Below are positions 27,816-36,260 of a stretch of 64,000 nucleotides of DNA, piece after piece. This stretch comes from Mangrovicoccus sp. HB161399. Its GTDB lineage: Bacteria; Pseudomonadota; Alphaproteobacteria; Rhodobacterales; Rhodobacteraceae. Made by a program: the position numbers and the translations under genes. Below the pieces are notes generated by a model. That model was not told the origin of the DNA. It saw only the letters and a list, made by a program, of their open reading frames with translations, and made no database searches. The stretch is from the NCBI RefSeq assembly GCF_013184745.1, contig NZ_JAATVU010000026.1, positions 1-64,000 of the forward strand, read 5' to 3'. Position 1 is the first letter of the stretch. Each line of letters begins with the position of its first letter.

Positions 27816-29399
27816 TCAGTCGGCCGGCTGGATGAAATCGGCGAGGGTCTCGCCGTCGACGCGGGGGGTGTAGTCGAGCAGGCCCGCCTTGGCGCCCCAG
27901 ACCGACTGCAGCTGCACGATCGGGATCAGCACGCGGCTGGCCACGGTGTCGGCCATTGCCTCCTGGAACATGTCGCGGCGCTTGTCCTCGTCCATCTCGG
28001 ACATGGCGGCCTCGATCTTGGCGTCGAGATCGGGGTTGGAATAGCCGGTGCGGTTATAGGCGCCGAGCCCCTTCTCCTTGTCCGAGCTGTGCACGAGCGA
28101 GCCCAGCGTGTAGCCGGCCTCGCCGGTCAGCGTGCCCCAGCCGTTCATCATGACGGAATACTCGCCGCGTGCCTGGGCCGGGAAGTAGACGGTTTTCGAC
28201 AGCGCATTCACGTTGGTGTCGATGCCGATGGCCGAGAACATCTGGCCCAGCCCCTGGCAGATCGCCGCGTCGCCCGGCAGGCGATCGCCGGTGCAGTAGA
28301 GGTCCATCTGGAACCCGTCGGGGAAGCCGGCCTCGGCCAGCAGCGCCTTGGCGCCCTTGGGGTCGTATTCCGGCCACGGGATGTCCGGGTTCGAGCCGAA
28401 GAAGCCCTCGGGCATCAGCTGGTTGGCCGGCTTGCCGAGGCCTTCCAGCACGATCTCCACCATGGTGTCGCGGTCGATCGCCTTGCCGAGCGCCTCGCGC
28501 ACCAGCGGATCGGTCAGCGGGTTCTCCGGCAGGTCCGAGCCGTCCTTGGCACGCAGGCCGGGATATTCGTCGGTGCGCTGGTTCAGCTGCAGGTTCATGA
28601 TGTAGATGCTGTCGCCGACCACGGTGTCGACGCTGCTGTCCTGCTGCAGGGCGAGATAGTCGATGGACGAGATGTCGGTCGCCAAGTCGACCTGGCCGGA
28701 TTTCAGCGCGGCGAGGCGCGAGGAGTCGTTCGGCATCTCCTTGCGGGTGACATGCTCCCACGGCGCCGGGCCGCGCCAGTAGTCGTCGTTGCGCTCCAGC
28801 ACCAGGTCGCCCTTGGGCTCCCAGCTGACGAACTTGTAGGGGCCGGTGCCGACGGTCGCCTTGCCGCTGTTGAAGCCCTCGGCCGAGGTCTCCGGCGTCG
28901 AGTAGTCTGCCGCGGCGGTGTGCGAGACGATGAAGAGCCGGACGAAATCGTTCGGCAGGGTCGGCGCCGGGCCTTCGGTATGGATGCGCACGGTCAGCGG
29001 GTCGACGATCTCGACGTCGGCGACGCGGCGGACATAGACGGCGGTCGAGGTCGGGCCGGTCACCACCGGGATGCGCTCGATGGAGAACTTGACGTCCTCG
29101 GCGGTGAAATCCGAGCCGTCATGGAATTTCACGCCCTCGCGAAGCTTGAATTCCCAGGTCGTGTCATCGATCGGCTCCCAGGAGGTGGCGAGGCCGGGTT
29201 CGATCTGCAGGTCCTTATTGGCCCAGACCAATGTATCAAACATGTGCTTGGCGGCTTCGGCATGGCTGCCCAGGGCGGAATAATCGGGGTCGAGTGACTC
29301 CGGCCCGCCCCGCACTGCAACCGTCAGATCCTGTGCCCAGACGCTGGACGCGACCAGGAGGGCGAGCGTCGAGAGCCCGCCGAGCTTCATGTAGGCCAT
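27816..29399 (-). CDS. Peptide-type ABC transporter substrate-binding protein, transporter 1
   Basis: 527 residues, SBP family 5 (DppA/OppA type). The signal peptide MAYMKLGGLSTLALLVASSV is cut after WAQ or WA before DLTVAV. Family blocks: GPESLDPDYSALGSHAEAAKHMFDTLVW, LATSWEPIDDTTWEFKLREGVKFHDGS, GTGPYKFVSWEPKGDLVLERNDDYW, LVREALGKAIDRDTMVEIVLEG and YDPKGAKALLAEAGFPDGF. It captures the solute in the periplasm for the permease encoded downstream. AGGGA lies upstream of ATG 29399; ATG 29390 is an alternative start and would leave the signal peptide intact. It is the first gene of the operon that ends with hyuA, hyuB and SDR, so the ligand is probably the HyuAB substrate or its precursor. Confidence 0.9.
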   Translation of the reverse strand: MAYMKLGGLSTLALLVASSVWAQDLTVAVRGGPESLDPDYSALGSHAEAAKHMFDTLVWANKDLQIEPGLATSWEPIDDTTWEFKLREGVKFHDGSDFTAEDVKFSIERIPVVTGPTSTAVYVRRVADVEIVDPLTVRIHTEGPAPTLPNDFVRLFIVSHTAAADYSTPETSAEGFNSGKATVGTGPYKFVSWEPKGDLVLERNDDYWRGPAPWEHVTRKEMPNDSSRLAALKSGQVDLATDISSIDYLALQQDSSVDTVVGDSIYIMNLQLNQRTDEYPGLRAKDGSDLPENPLTDPLVREALGKAIDRDTMVEIVLEGLGKPANQLMPEGFFGSNPDIPWPEYDPKGAKALLAEAGFPDGFQMDLYCTGDRLPGDAAICQGLGQMFSAIGIDTNVNALSKTVYFPAQARGEYSVMMNGWGTLTGEAGYTLGSLVHSSDKEKGLGAYNRTGYSNPDLDAKIEAAMSEMDEDKRRDMFQEAMADTVASRVLIPIVQLQSVWGAKAGLLDYTPRVDGETLADFIQPAD

Positions 29400-29796
29400 T
29401 GTGTTTCCCTGTTGTTTTCCGCCGGGGCAGGCACCCCGGACCAGTTCGGCGTCTGGCGCCGGTTGATGTTCGGAAGTCTTCGGCCAAGCCCCGCACAGGT
29501 CAAGGAAACTGCGATAGAATTTTCTTGGCGGCGATTAAGCAAAACTTATGGGGCATAGGATTCTTTGGGTCCTTTTCCCGGTGTTCTGCGCTAACACTTT
29601 GATTTTGTTTTGATGACTCAAGGATACCGATTTTCGTATCATGGATCGCCGTTTCCTTTCCTGTCGAGGCGGGCGCAAAAAAAATGGGCTGACGGCCAAG
29701 AGATTGGGCCTTGGCCGGGGCAATTCCCGCTTCGCTCTGGCCGGAGCGAAATTTCTGTTCTAGCCGTTGGGGGCAAATTACCTTCCGGAGGACGGC
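29400..29796. promoter_or_regulatory. Divergent promoter region between ABC operon 1 and gntR
   Basis: About 400 bases, clearly more AT-rich than the flanks (for example 29515-29640). It must contain promoters for the minus-strand ABC-hyuAB-SDR operon and for the plus-strand gntR operon. It includes the GATAC-N8-GTATC repeat (29623-29640) and a second inverted repeat, GGCCAAG at 29694-29700 with CTTGGCC at 29710-29716. No protein gene is supported. I could not assign -35/-10 boxes. Confidence 0.6.
29623..29640. promoter_or_regulatory. Candidate GntR operator
   Basis: GATAC, 8 bases, GTATC: a perfect 5-base inverted repeat roughly midway between the divergent start codons, in the AT-rich core. 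GntR-family dimers bind short inverted repeats of this type. A shorter GTATGATAC element occurs at 32595-32603 before the second ABC operon, but the spacing differs. Regulator assignment is inference from position. Confidence 0.4.
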
Positions 29797-30810
29797 ATGA
29801 CGGACGGAACCGCGTCCCATGGCGAGATCGCGGCGCTGCTGGCGGGGCTCGATCGCGGGCTGGACGCGCCGCCCGCGGTGCAGCTGCGCGGCATTCTCGA
29901 ATACGGCATCCTGATCGGCACGCTGGCCCCCGGCGACCGGCTGCCGACGGTGCGCGAGCTTTCGGCGCTGGCCGGGCTGGCGCCGATGACCGTGGTCAGC
30001 ACCTACGGCAAGATGAAGCAGGACGGGCTGATCGAGACCCGCGGCAAGGCCGGCACCTTCATCGCCGCCGGGCGTGGCGCGCTGTCCGCCGATAGCCTGC
30101 GCAGCTTCACCGACGAGGTCGACCGCCTTCTGGCCCGCGCGCAGGAGCTGGGCATCGGCCCGTCGCGCCTGGCCGAGGTGATCGGATTGCGCGCCCGGCT
30201 GCAGCTGGCGCGCCCGCGGCTGGAGATCCTGCTCGTGGGCATGTTCGACACGGCCGTCGGCGACTACCTGCGCCAGATACGGCCGCTGCTCGATCCCGGC
30301 GACGGCTTCGCAGGGATGGTGCTGGCGGATCTGCGCGAGCGTCCGCCGCCCGTGAGGCCTGATTTCGCGCTGAGCCCGATGACCCGCCGCGCCGAGGTGC
30401 AGGCGCTTCTGGGCGAGGGAGTGGAGGTTGCCGCGATGAGCTTCATCCCCGCCACCGAAACCCGCGTCCGGCTTGCGGCGCTGGAGCCCGGCGCGCGGGT
30501 GGTGATGGTCTCGACCAAGCCGCAGCTGGTGCTGCAGATGCGCGCCGAGGCTCTGCGCTTCCTGCCGCATGTCGAGATCCTGCAATGCCTGACGCTGGAC
30601 GATCCGCAGCTGGAGGCCGCGCTGTCCGAGGCGCAGGTGATCATCCATGCCAGCCGGGCCGACCGGGTGCGCGACGGGCTCCGGCCCGACCAGACCGCCA
30701 TCGAATACCGCTACACGCCCGATCTGGGCGTGCTGCGGAAGGATATCCTGCCGCGGATCGAGGCGCTGCGCGCCCGGCGGACGGGCAGCCGATCTGAAGG
30801 AGACGAGTGA
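29797..30810 (+). CDS. GntR-family transcriptional regulator with unassigned C-terminal domain
   Basis: 337 residues from ATG 29797 (GGAGG five bases upstream). The winged helix-turn-helix spans about residues 25-90: VQLRGILEYGILIGTLAPGD, RLPTVRELSALAGLAPMTVV and YGKMKQDGLIETRGKAGTFIA. The remaining ~245 residues do not look like FadR/FCD, UTRA or MocR aminotransferase domains. They contain alternating hydrophobic strands (RLEILLVGMFDTAVGDYL, VEVAAMSFIPATETRVRLAAL, ARVVMVSTKPQLVLQMRAE), reminiscent of a Rossmann-like or periplasmic-binding-like ligand domain. It is divergent from ABC operon 1 and leads the creatininase and ketopantoate-reductase genes, so it probably controls both directions. 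The ligand is unknown. Confidence 0.82.
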   Translation: MTDGTASHGEIAALLAGLDRGLDAPPAVQLRGILEYGILIGTLAPGDRLPTVRELSALAGLAPMTVVSTYGKMKQDGLIETRGKAGTFIAAGRGALSADSLRSFTDEVDRLLARAQELGIGPSRLAEVIGLRARLQLARPRLEILLVGMFDTAVGDYLRQIRPLLDPGDGFAGMVLADLRERPPPVRPDFALSPMTRRAEVQALLGEGVEVAAMSFIPATETRVRLAALEPGARVVMVSTKPQLVLQMRAEALRFLPHVEILQCLTLDDPQLEAALSEAQVIIHASRADRVRDGLRPDQTAIEYRYTPDLGVLRKDILPRIEALRARRTGSRSEGDE

Positions 30811-31508
30811 TGCTGATTTCGCAGATGAACTGGATGCAGGCAGAGGCCCATCTTGCCCGCGACGACCGTGCCGTGCTGCCCCTGGGCAGCACCGAGCAGC
30901 ATGCCTATCTGAGCCTCGCGGTCGATGCGATCCTGGCCGCGAAGATGGCCGAAGACGCGGCGGAGCCCTCGGGCGCAGCAGTCTGGCCGGTCCTGCCCTT
31001 CGGCATCACCCCCTATTTCGCCGCCTATCCGGGCACGGTGACGCTGCGCCTGGAGACCTATGCGCGGCTCATCGAAGATGCGCTGGAAAGCCTCTACCGG
31101 TCCGGCGCGAGGCGGATCGTGCTGGTCAACGGCCATGGCGGCAACAATCCGGGCCAGACGGCTGCGATGGAATGGCTTGCGGGACGTCCGGATGCACAGG
31201 TGCGCTGGCACAACTGGTGGGCCGCGCCCGAAACCATGGCGACGGTGAAGGCGATAGATCCGGTCGCCTCGCATGCCTCCTGGATGGAAAACTTCCCCTG
31301 GACGCGGCTCCCCGGCGTGGAGATGCCCGCCGAGCAGAAGCCGATGGTCGATATCGACGCGCTGAAATCGCGCGATCCGGTCTCGGCGCGGCTTCTCCTG
31401 GGCGACGGCAATTACGGCGGCTTCTACCAGCGCAGCGATGACGACATGGCGCGCGTCTGGGCGGCGGGCGTCGCCGAGACCCGCAAGGCGATCGAGGACT
31501 GGACATGA
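30810..31508 (+). CDS. Creatininase-family amidohydrolase
   Basis: 232 residues. The creatininase fold shows LPLGSTEQHAYLSLAVDAILA (Glu29, His31 and Asp39 match the metal-binding Glu/His/Asp), FGITPYFAAYPGTVTLRLET and VNGHGGNN with His109. Members hydrolyse creatinine, N-formylated compounds or other small cyclic or linear amides with a binuclear metal site. The usual GPHLP after EQH is AYLSL here, so the substrate is probably not creatinine itself. ATG 30810 has AAGGAG seven bases upstream and overlaps the gntR stop by one base (TGATG). A GTG three bases earlier is less well spaced. The next gene overlaps by four bases. Confidence 0.85.
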   Translation: MLISQMNWMQAEAHLARDDRAVLPLGSTEQHAYLSLAVDAILAAKMAEDAAEPSGAAVWPVLPFGITPYFAAYPGTVTLRLETYARLIEDALESLYRSGARRIVLVNGHGGNNPGQTAAMEWLAGRPDAQVRWHNWWAAPETMATVKAIDPVASHASWMENFPWTRLPGVEMPAEQKPMVDIDALKSRDPVSARLLLGDGNYGGFYQRSDDDMARVWAAGVAETRKAIEDWT

Positions 31509-32545
31509 GCGCGCCGGTCCTGATCTGGGGCGCGGGCGCGATCGGCGGCATCCTGGGCGCCTATCTCGCACGGGCAGGCCATGACGTGCTGCTGGTCGAT
31601 GCCGATGCGGAGCATGTGGCGGCGATGAACCGGGACGGGCTGGCGGTCGAGGGGCCGGTCGATGCCTTCGCCGTGCCGGTCCGGGCTGCCTTGCCGGACG
31701 AGGTGGAGGGGCACTTCGACCTGGCCTTTCTCTGCGTGAAGGGGCCGCAGACCGAGGCTGCGGCGGGCCAGCTTGCCCGCGTTCTGTCAACGGACGGCGC
31801 GGTGGTCTCGGCGCAGAACGGGCTGTTCGAGCCCTGGCTGGAACGGATCTTCGGGCAGGGCCGGGTGATCGGCTGCTTCGTCAACTATTCCGGCGACTAC
31901 ATCGCGCCTGGCCGCCTGCTCTTCGGGAACCGCGGCAAGATCGCGGTGGGCGAGCTCGACGGCAAGATGACGGCGCGGCTGGCGCGGGTGCGGGACCTGT
32001 TCGCGGTGCTCGATCCCGAGTCCGAAGCCAGCCCGCGCGTGATGGACTATCTCTGGGGCAAGATGGGCTATGGCGCGATGCTGTTTGCCACCGCGCTGAC
32101 CCCGGCCTCCATGTCCGACAATTTCGCGCATCCCGACTTCCGCGGGGTCTTTGCAGGGGTCGCGCGCGAGGTGATGCAGGTGGCGGTGGCCGCGGGAGCC
32201 GATCCGCTGGGCTTCAACGGCTATGACCCTGCGGCCTACATGCCCGGCGCCGCGCCGGAAGCGGCGGAGGCCTCGCTCGACGCGCTGGTCGCTTTCAATC
32301 GCGCCACCGCCAAGACCCATTCAGGCATCTGGCGCGACATCGCCGTGCGCAAGCGCCGGACCGAGGTCGACTTCCAGGTCGGCGCCGTTGTGGCAGAGGC
32401 CGAGCGGCTGGGCGTGGACGTTCCGCTCTGCCGCGCGCTCGCCGCGCTGATCCGCGAGCTGGAGGCCGGGCGGCCGCAGGGCTGGGACGTGCTGGAGGAA
32501 CTGGCAGGCTATCTGCCCGCTCCATCACGTTCTGCCATGATGTAA
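31505..32545 (+). CDS. Ketopantoate-reductase (ApbA/PanE) family protein
   Basis: 346 residues. N-terminal Rossmann domain with GAGAIGGILGAYLARAGHDV (G9, G11, G14), LAFLCVKGPQTE carrying the Lys typical for ApbA/PanE, and SAQNGLFE (Asn of the active site). The C-terminal helical domain contains WGKMGYGAMLFATALTPASM. NADPH-dependent reduction of a 2-keto acid is expected. Catabolic clusters often carry paralogues acting on other 2-keto or 3-hydroxy acids, so a pantothenate role is not assumed. It is coupled to the creatininase gene (ATGA) and is the last gene of the gntR operon; a long hairpin begins five bases after its stop. Confidence 0.85.
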   Translation: MSAPVLIWGAGAIGGILGAYLARAGHDVLLVDADAEHVAAMNRDGLAVEGPVDAFAVPVRAALPDEVEGHFDLAFLCVKGPQTEAAAGQLARVLSTDGAVVSAQNGLFEPWLERIFGQGRVIGCFVNYSGDYIAPGRLLFGNRGKIAVGELDGKMTARLARVRDLFAVLDPESEASPRVMDYLWGKMGYGAMLFATALTPASMSDNFAHPDFRGVFAGVAREVMQVAVAAGADPLGFNGYDPAAYMPGAAPEAAEASLDALVAFNRATAKTHSGIWRDIAVRKRRTEVDFQVGAVVAEAERLGVDVPLCRALAALIRELEAGRPQGWDVLEELAGYLPAPSRSAMM

Positions 32546-32549
32546 CATA

Positions 32550-32593
32550 ATTTCCGGCAGCCCATAACCTTCTCCTATGGGCCTGCCGGAAAT
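32550..32593 (+). terminator. Long hairpin after the gntR operon
   Basis: ATTTCCGGCAG-CCCATA pairs with TATGGG-CTGCCGGAAAT: 17 base pairs with a single bulged C and a 9-base loop. It starts four bases after the stop codon. No T-run follows, so it could be a terminator, a barrier to read-through into ABC operon 2, or a protein-binding inverted repeat. Confidence 0.55.
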
Positions 32594-32720
32594 CCGTATG
32601 ATACAGCTGCGGCCTTTGCCGCTAGGCTCACCGTTGCAGGGCATACCTTGCCGTCTTGCGCAGCCACGCCGAGGCTTTGATCCGCCCGGCCAGAACAAAC
32701 TGACCCGCAGCCGTCCAGAG

Positions 32721-32745
32721 CCTGCCCCGGAGGGGGCGGGGCAGG
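32721..32745 (+). promoter_or_regulatory. Hairpin overlapping a Shine-Dalgarno sequence
   Basis: CCTGCCCC (32721-32728) pairs perfectly with GGGGCAGG (32738-32745) around a 9-base loop. The 3' arm includes most of the GCAGGAG ribosome site (32741-32747) used by the mini-frame at 32753, whose end overlaps the dppB start. Folding would hide that site, so translation control of the ABC operon is possible. Confidence 0.45.
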
Positions 32746-32752
32746 AGACATC

Positions 32753-32782
32753 ATGCCGCCCGGAGCCGCACCCCCATGCTGA
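32753..32782 (+). CDS. Possible 9-residue leader peptide overlapping dppB
   Basis: ATG at 32753 follows a good GCAGGAG site and reads MPPGAAPPC, ending TGA at 32780-32782, across the dppB ATG (32776). The dppB start itself has no strong ribosome site, so re-initiation or coupling from this mini-frame is plausible. The three Pro-Pro/Pro codon positions could slow ribosomes. It may also be chance. Confidence 0.35.
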   Translation: MPPGAAPPC

Positions 32783-33699
32783 GCTATGTCGCAGGCCGTC
32801 TTGCCGCCATCGTGGCGCTTGCCTTCGGGATCAGCGGGCTGGTCTTCCTGATGCTGCGGCTGATCCCGGGCGACCCGGTCATGGCACTGCTCGGCACGCA
32901 GGCGGCGAACCCGGAGGTGGTCGAGCGCCTGCGCCGCCAGCTCGGGCTCGACGAGTCGATGGCCTCGCAATACGTCACCTGGCTCGGCAATCTCTTCCGC
33001 GGCGATTTCGGCTATTCCTACGGCCAGCAGCGCCCGGTCTCCGAACTGATCGCCGCGAACTTCCCCGCCACGCTGCAGCTTACGGTCTGCGCCCTGTTCC
33101 TCTCGGTGCTGCTCGGCCTTGCCATCGGCATCGTCGCCGCGCTGAAGCGCAACCGCGCCGCCGACACGCTGGGCATGGGGCTGGCGCTGGCCCTGATGTC
33201 GATCCCGAGCTTCTGGCTCGGCCTCCTGCTGATCCTTCTCTTCGCCGTGACCTGGCCGATCTTCGACGTGGTCGGCGGCACCGGCTTCAAGGGCGTGGTG
33301 CTGCCTGCGGTCACGCTGGCGCTCGGCACGGTCGGATTCAACGCCCGCTTCATCCGCTCCTCCGTGCTCTCGGCGCAGACGCAGAAGCACGTCATCACCG
33401 CCCGCGCGAAGGGGCTGAGCCGCGCCACCGTCTTCCTGCGCCACGTGCTGCGCAATTCGCTGCTGCCGATCCTGACGGTCGTGGGCATCCAGGTCGGCAA
33501 CCTGCTGTCGGGCACGGTGGTGGTCGAGACCGTCTTCTCCCGCCCGGGGCTCGGCCGGCTGCTGGTCGATGCGATCCTGTCGAAGGACTACCTGACCGTC
33601 CAGGCGGTCGTGCTGATCATTGCCGTCATCTATGCCGGCGCCAATTTCGTGGTCGATCTGTGCTATCCGCTGCTCGACCCCAGGATCGCGAGGCGCTGA
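32776..33699 (+). CDS. Peptide-type ABC transporter permease (DppB type), transporter 2
   Basis: 307 residues. DppB/OppB features: LRLIPGDPVMALLGTQAANPEVVERLRRQLGLDE, YVTWLGNLFRGDFGYSY, RPVSELIAANFPATLQLTV and the EAA-type loop KHVITARAKGLSRATVFLRHVLRN, followed by GTVVVETVFSRPGLGRLLVDAI, the standard C-terminal block. Six membrane segments are expected. It is the first gene of the ten-gene plus-strand operon. The gene order (permeases, then binding protein, hydrolase, ATPases) differs from transporter 1, where the binding protein comes first. Confidence 0.92.
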   Translation: MLSYVAGRLAAIVALAFGISGLVFLMLRLIPGDPVMALLGTQAANPEVVERLRRQLGLDESMASQYVTWLGNLFRGDFGYSYGQQRPVSELIAANFPATLQLTVCALFLSVLLGLAIGIVAALKRNRAADTLGMGLALALMSIPSFWLGLLLILLFAVTWPIFDVVGGTGFKGVVLPAVTLALGTVGFNARFIRSSVLSAQTQKHVITARAKGLSRATVFLRHVLRNSLLPILTVVGIQVGNLLSGTVVVETVFSRPGLGRLLVDAILSKDYLTVQAVVLIIAVIYAGANFVVDLCYPLLDPRIARR

Positions 33700-33702
33700 T
33701 CC

Positions 33703-34590
33703 ATGGCAATTGCCGAAACCCTTCCCGCCGACGACAGCGGCCTCGCCGCCAAGACCCCGCTCACGGTCTCCGTCCTGCGCGCCTTCCGCCACCGGTCGCT
33801 GGCTGCCGGAACGCTGATCTGCGTGGTGCTGGCGGCTCTGGTGATCTGCGCGCCGCTGCTGACCGGTTTCGATCCGGCGAAGCAGAGCGCGATGGAGACC
33901 TTCCAGGCGCCGTCGCTGGCGCACCCGATGGGCACAGACGCCTTCGGCCGGGACATGATGGCCCGCGTCCTCTATGGCGGCCGCGTCACCATGCTGGCCA
34001 GCCTCGCCGTCGTCGTCATGGGGGCCATCGCGGGCACCATCCTGGGCCTCGTCGCGGGCTATGCCGGCGGGGCGGCGGGCTTCGCGATCATGCGGCTCGT
34101 CGATCTGCTGCTGGCCTTCCCCGGCATCCTGCTGGCGCTGGCGATCACCGCGATCCTCGGGCCGGGGCTCGTGAACGGCATCATCGCCATCTCGATCATC
34201 CTCGTCCCGGTCTATGCCCGCCTCGTGGAAGGCGCCACGCGCGAGATCCGCAGCCTGCCTTTCGTCGATGCCGCCATCGTGCTGGGCGCGGGGCCCATCC
34301 GGGTGATGGCCACGCATATCCTGCCCAATGTCATGAGCTCGGTCATCGTGATGACCACGACCTGGCTGGGCGTCGCGGCGCTCTGGATCACCGCTCTCGG
34401 CTTCATCGGACTGGGCGTGCAGCCGCCGCAGCCGGAATGGGGCGCGATCCTGAATGACGGCCAGATGTTCCTGACGCTGGCCTGGTGGATGACCGTCTTT
34501 CCGGGCGTGTTCCTGTCGCTCTTCATCATCGGGGTGAACCTGATGGGCGACGGGCTGCGCGATGTGCTGGACCCGACCATCGCAGACTGA
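33703..34590 (+). CDS. Peptide-type ABC transporter permease (DppC type), transporter 2
   Basis: 295 residues. HPMGTDAFGRDMMARVLYGGRVT is the DppC/OppC hallmark, followed by the membrane segments and the EAA-type loop EIRSLPFVDAAIVLGAGPIRVMATHILPN. The C-terminal block FIGLGVQPPQPEWGAILNDGQMF and VNLMGDGLRDVLDPT is also typical. It starts three bases after dppB. It forms the membrane channel with DppB and is powered by the two ATPases encoded at 37511-39452. Confidence 0.92.
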   Translation: MAIAETLPADDSGLAAKTPLTVSVLRAFRHRSLAAGTLICVVLAALVICAPLLTGFDPAKQSAMETFQAPSLAHPMGTDAFGRDMMARVLYGGRVTMLASLAVVVMGAIAGTILGLVAGYAGGAAGFAIMRLVDLLLAFPGILLALAITAILGPGLVNGIIAISIILVPVYARLVEGATREIRSLPFVDAAIVLGAGPIRVMATHILPNVMSSVIVMTTTWLGVAALWITALGFIGLGVQPPQPEWGAILNDGQMFLTLAWWMTVFPGVFLSLFIIGVNLMGDGLRDVLDPTIAD

Positions 34591-34638
34591 ATTTCGAGGG
34601 GCGCGAAGACCCCCCAACCCCAACAGTGGAGTAGATCA

Positions 34639-36195
34639 ATGACATCACGAAAGCTTCCCGCCCTGCTGGCCGCCGCCGGCCTCTGCCTGTCCGGGACCGC
34701 CCATGCCAACGAGCTGGTGGTCGGCTGGGCCGAGACCAATGACACGCTTAACCCTGTCACCACCGGCAAGCGCAACGTGGGCCCGATCCTGTCGAACATC
34801 TTCGACACGCTGGTCTGGATCTCGCCAGACTTCGAGGTCGAGCCGCTGCTCGCCGAAAGCTGGACCGTCTCCGATGACGGGCTGACCTATGTGTTCAAGC
34901 TGCGCGAGGACGTGACCTTCCATGACGGCACGCCCTTCAATGCCGCCGCCGTCGTGTCGAATGTCGAGTACATCACCGGCGAGAACACCCAGTCGAAGAT
35001 CTCGCTCGGGCTGCTGGGTCCCTGCGCCCATGCCGAAGCCACCGGCGAATACGAGGTGACCTTCACCTGCGACGAGATCTACGCGCCGCTGCTGGCGCAG
35101 ATGGGCGAGCCCTATCTCGGCATGCAGTCGCCCGCCGCCATCGAGGAATACGGCGCCGAACTGGGCCAGCACCCTGTCGGCACCGGCCCCTTCAAGTTCG
35201 TTTCCTGGACCCCGAGCCAGAGCATCGTGCTGGAGAAGAATCCCGACTACAACTGGATGGCCGCCTCGCTCGGCCACGACGGCCCGGCGGCAATCGACAA
35301 GATCACCTTCCAGATCGTGCCGAACCCGCAGAGCCGCGTGCAGCAGTTCCAGTCCGGCCAGAGCCAGGTCATGCAGCAGACCCCCGGCCTCTACTGGAAG
35401 ACGCTGACTGCCTCCGGCAAGTACACGGAACTGCCTGTCGAGATCAGCGGCCTGGGCATCTTCGCCCCGATCAACGCCTCGCTCTTCCCGACCGACGACA
35501 TCCTGGTGCGCAAGGCGATCATGTACGCCGTCGACCAGAAGGCGCTGATCCAGCTGGCCGAGGCCGGGGTCTATCCGCCGAGCTACACGCCGCTCTCGGT
35601 CGGCATGCTGGGCCATGACGAGGATGCCGAAGGCAAGTACCCCTACGATCCCGAGAAGGCGAAGAGCCTGCTGACCGAGGCGGGGTGGGAATTCGACGGC
35701 ACGACCTGGACCAAGGACGGCAAGACGCTGTCGGTGAAGATCACCGCGATCTCCGGCAAGGCGCATTACATGGCGCAGGCGCAGGCGATCCAGGGCTTCC
35801 TGTCGGAAATCGGCTTCGATGCGCAGTTCGAGGCGCTGAACGCGCCGGCCTGGCTCGACCTGAACATCGACGGCGGCTCCACGCTGACGCCGTCCCAGTA
35901 TATCGGCGTCGACCCCGATGCGCTGCATTTCTGGTTCCTGCCCGACCAGTACTTCAACTGGAGCCACTGGACCAATGACGAGCTGACCGACCTGATCTAC
36001 CAGGGCCGGTCCGAGCTGGACCACGGCAAGCGCGCGGCGATCTACCAGAAGATCCAGGACATCCTTCTGGACAACGCAGTGATCCTGCCGATCCGCCAGA
36101 ACCTCGACCTGACGCTGGCCGACAAGTCGGTCACCGGCATCACCTGGTCGGGCGGCGGCTTCCAGTATTTCGGCGCTGCATCCATCGCCGAGTGA
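34639..36195 (+). CDS. Peptide-type ABC transporter substrate-binding protein, transporter 2
   Basis: 518 residues, SBP family 5. The signal peptide MTSRKLPALLAAAGLCLSGT is cut after AHA before NELVVGW. Family blocks: NDTLNPVTTGKRNVGPILSNIFDTLVWIS, LLAESWTVSDDGLTYVFKLREDVTFHDG, GTGPFKFVSWTPSQSIVLEKNPDYNW, VRKAIMYAVDQKALIQLAEAG and YDPEKAKSLLTEAGWEFDG. GTGGAG lies upstream of ATG 34639. It delivers the ligand to the adjacent permease. A GC-rich hairpin follows ten bases after the stop. The ligand is probably a dipeptide-like or amide compound, judged from the hydrolases in this operon. Confidence 0.9.
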   Translation: MTSRKLPALLAAAGLCLSGTAHANELVVGWAETNDTLNPVTTGKRNVGPILSNIFDTLVWISPDFEVEPLLAESWTVSDDGLTYVFKLREDVTFHDGTPFNAAAVVSNVEYITGENTQSKISLGLLGPCAHAEATGEYEVTFTCDEIYAPLLAQMGEPYLGMQSPAAIEEYGAELGQHPVGTGPFKFVSWTPSQSIVLEKNPDYNWMAASLGHDGPAAIDKITFQIVPNPQSRVQQFQSGQSQVMQQTPGLYWKTLTASGKYTELPVEISGLGIFAPINASLFPTDDILVRKAIMYAVDQKALIQLAEAGVYPPSYTPLSVGMLGHDEDAEGKYPYDPEKAKSLLTEAGWEFDGTTWTKDGKTLSVKITAISGKAHYMAQAQAIQGFLSEIGFDAQFEALNAPAWLDLNIDGGSTLTPSQYIGVDPDALHFWFLPDQYFNWSHWTNDELTDLIYQGRSELDHGKRAAIYQKIQDILLDNAVILPIRQNLDLTLADKSVTGITWSGGGFQYFGAASIAE

Positions 36196-36204
36196 CCTGA
36201 TCCC

Positions 36205-36229
36205 GGCCGGTCCCCTTGCGGGGCCGGCC
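36205..36229 (+). terminator. Intercistronic hairpin after binding-protein gene 2
   Basis: GGCCGG-T-CCCC, a TTGC loop and GGGGCCGGCC form a stem of ten pairs with one bulge, right after the binding-protein stop. No T-run follows and the operon continues, so mRNA stabilisation of the binding-protein segment or partial attenuation is the likely role. Confidence 0.55.
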
Positions 36230-36260
36230 CACCAAGACGACCCGAGGCAGGAGTTTCCCC

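Noticed and set aside
31505-32545. Ketopantoate reductase as a pantothenate biosynthesis gene
   Set aside because: The gene sits in a catabolic operon without other pantothenate genes, so I kept only the family name.
32575-34623. A 682-residue minus-strand open frame under the ABC permease genes
   Set aside because: It is antisense shadow of two well-supported permease genes with a His/Asp/Arg-rich composition typical of such shadows.
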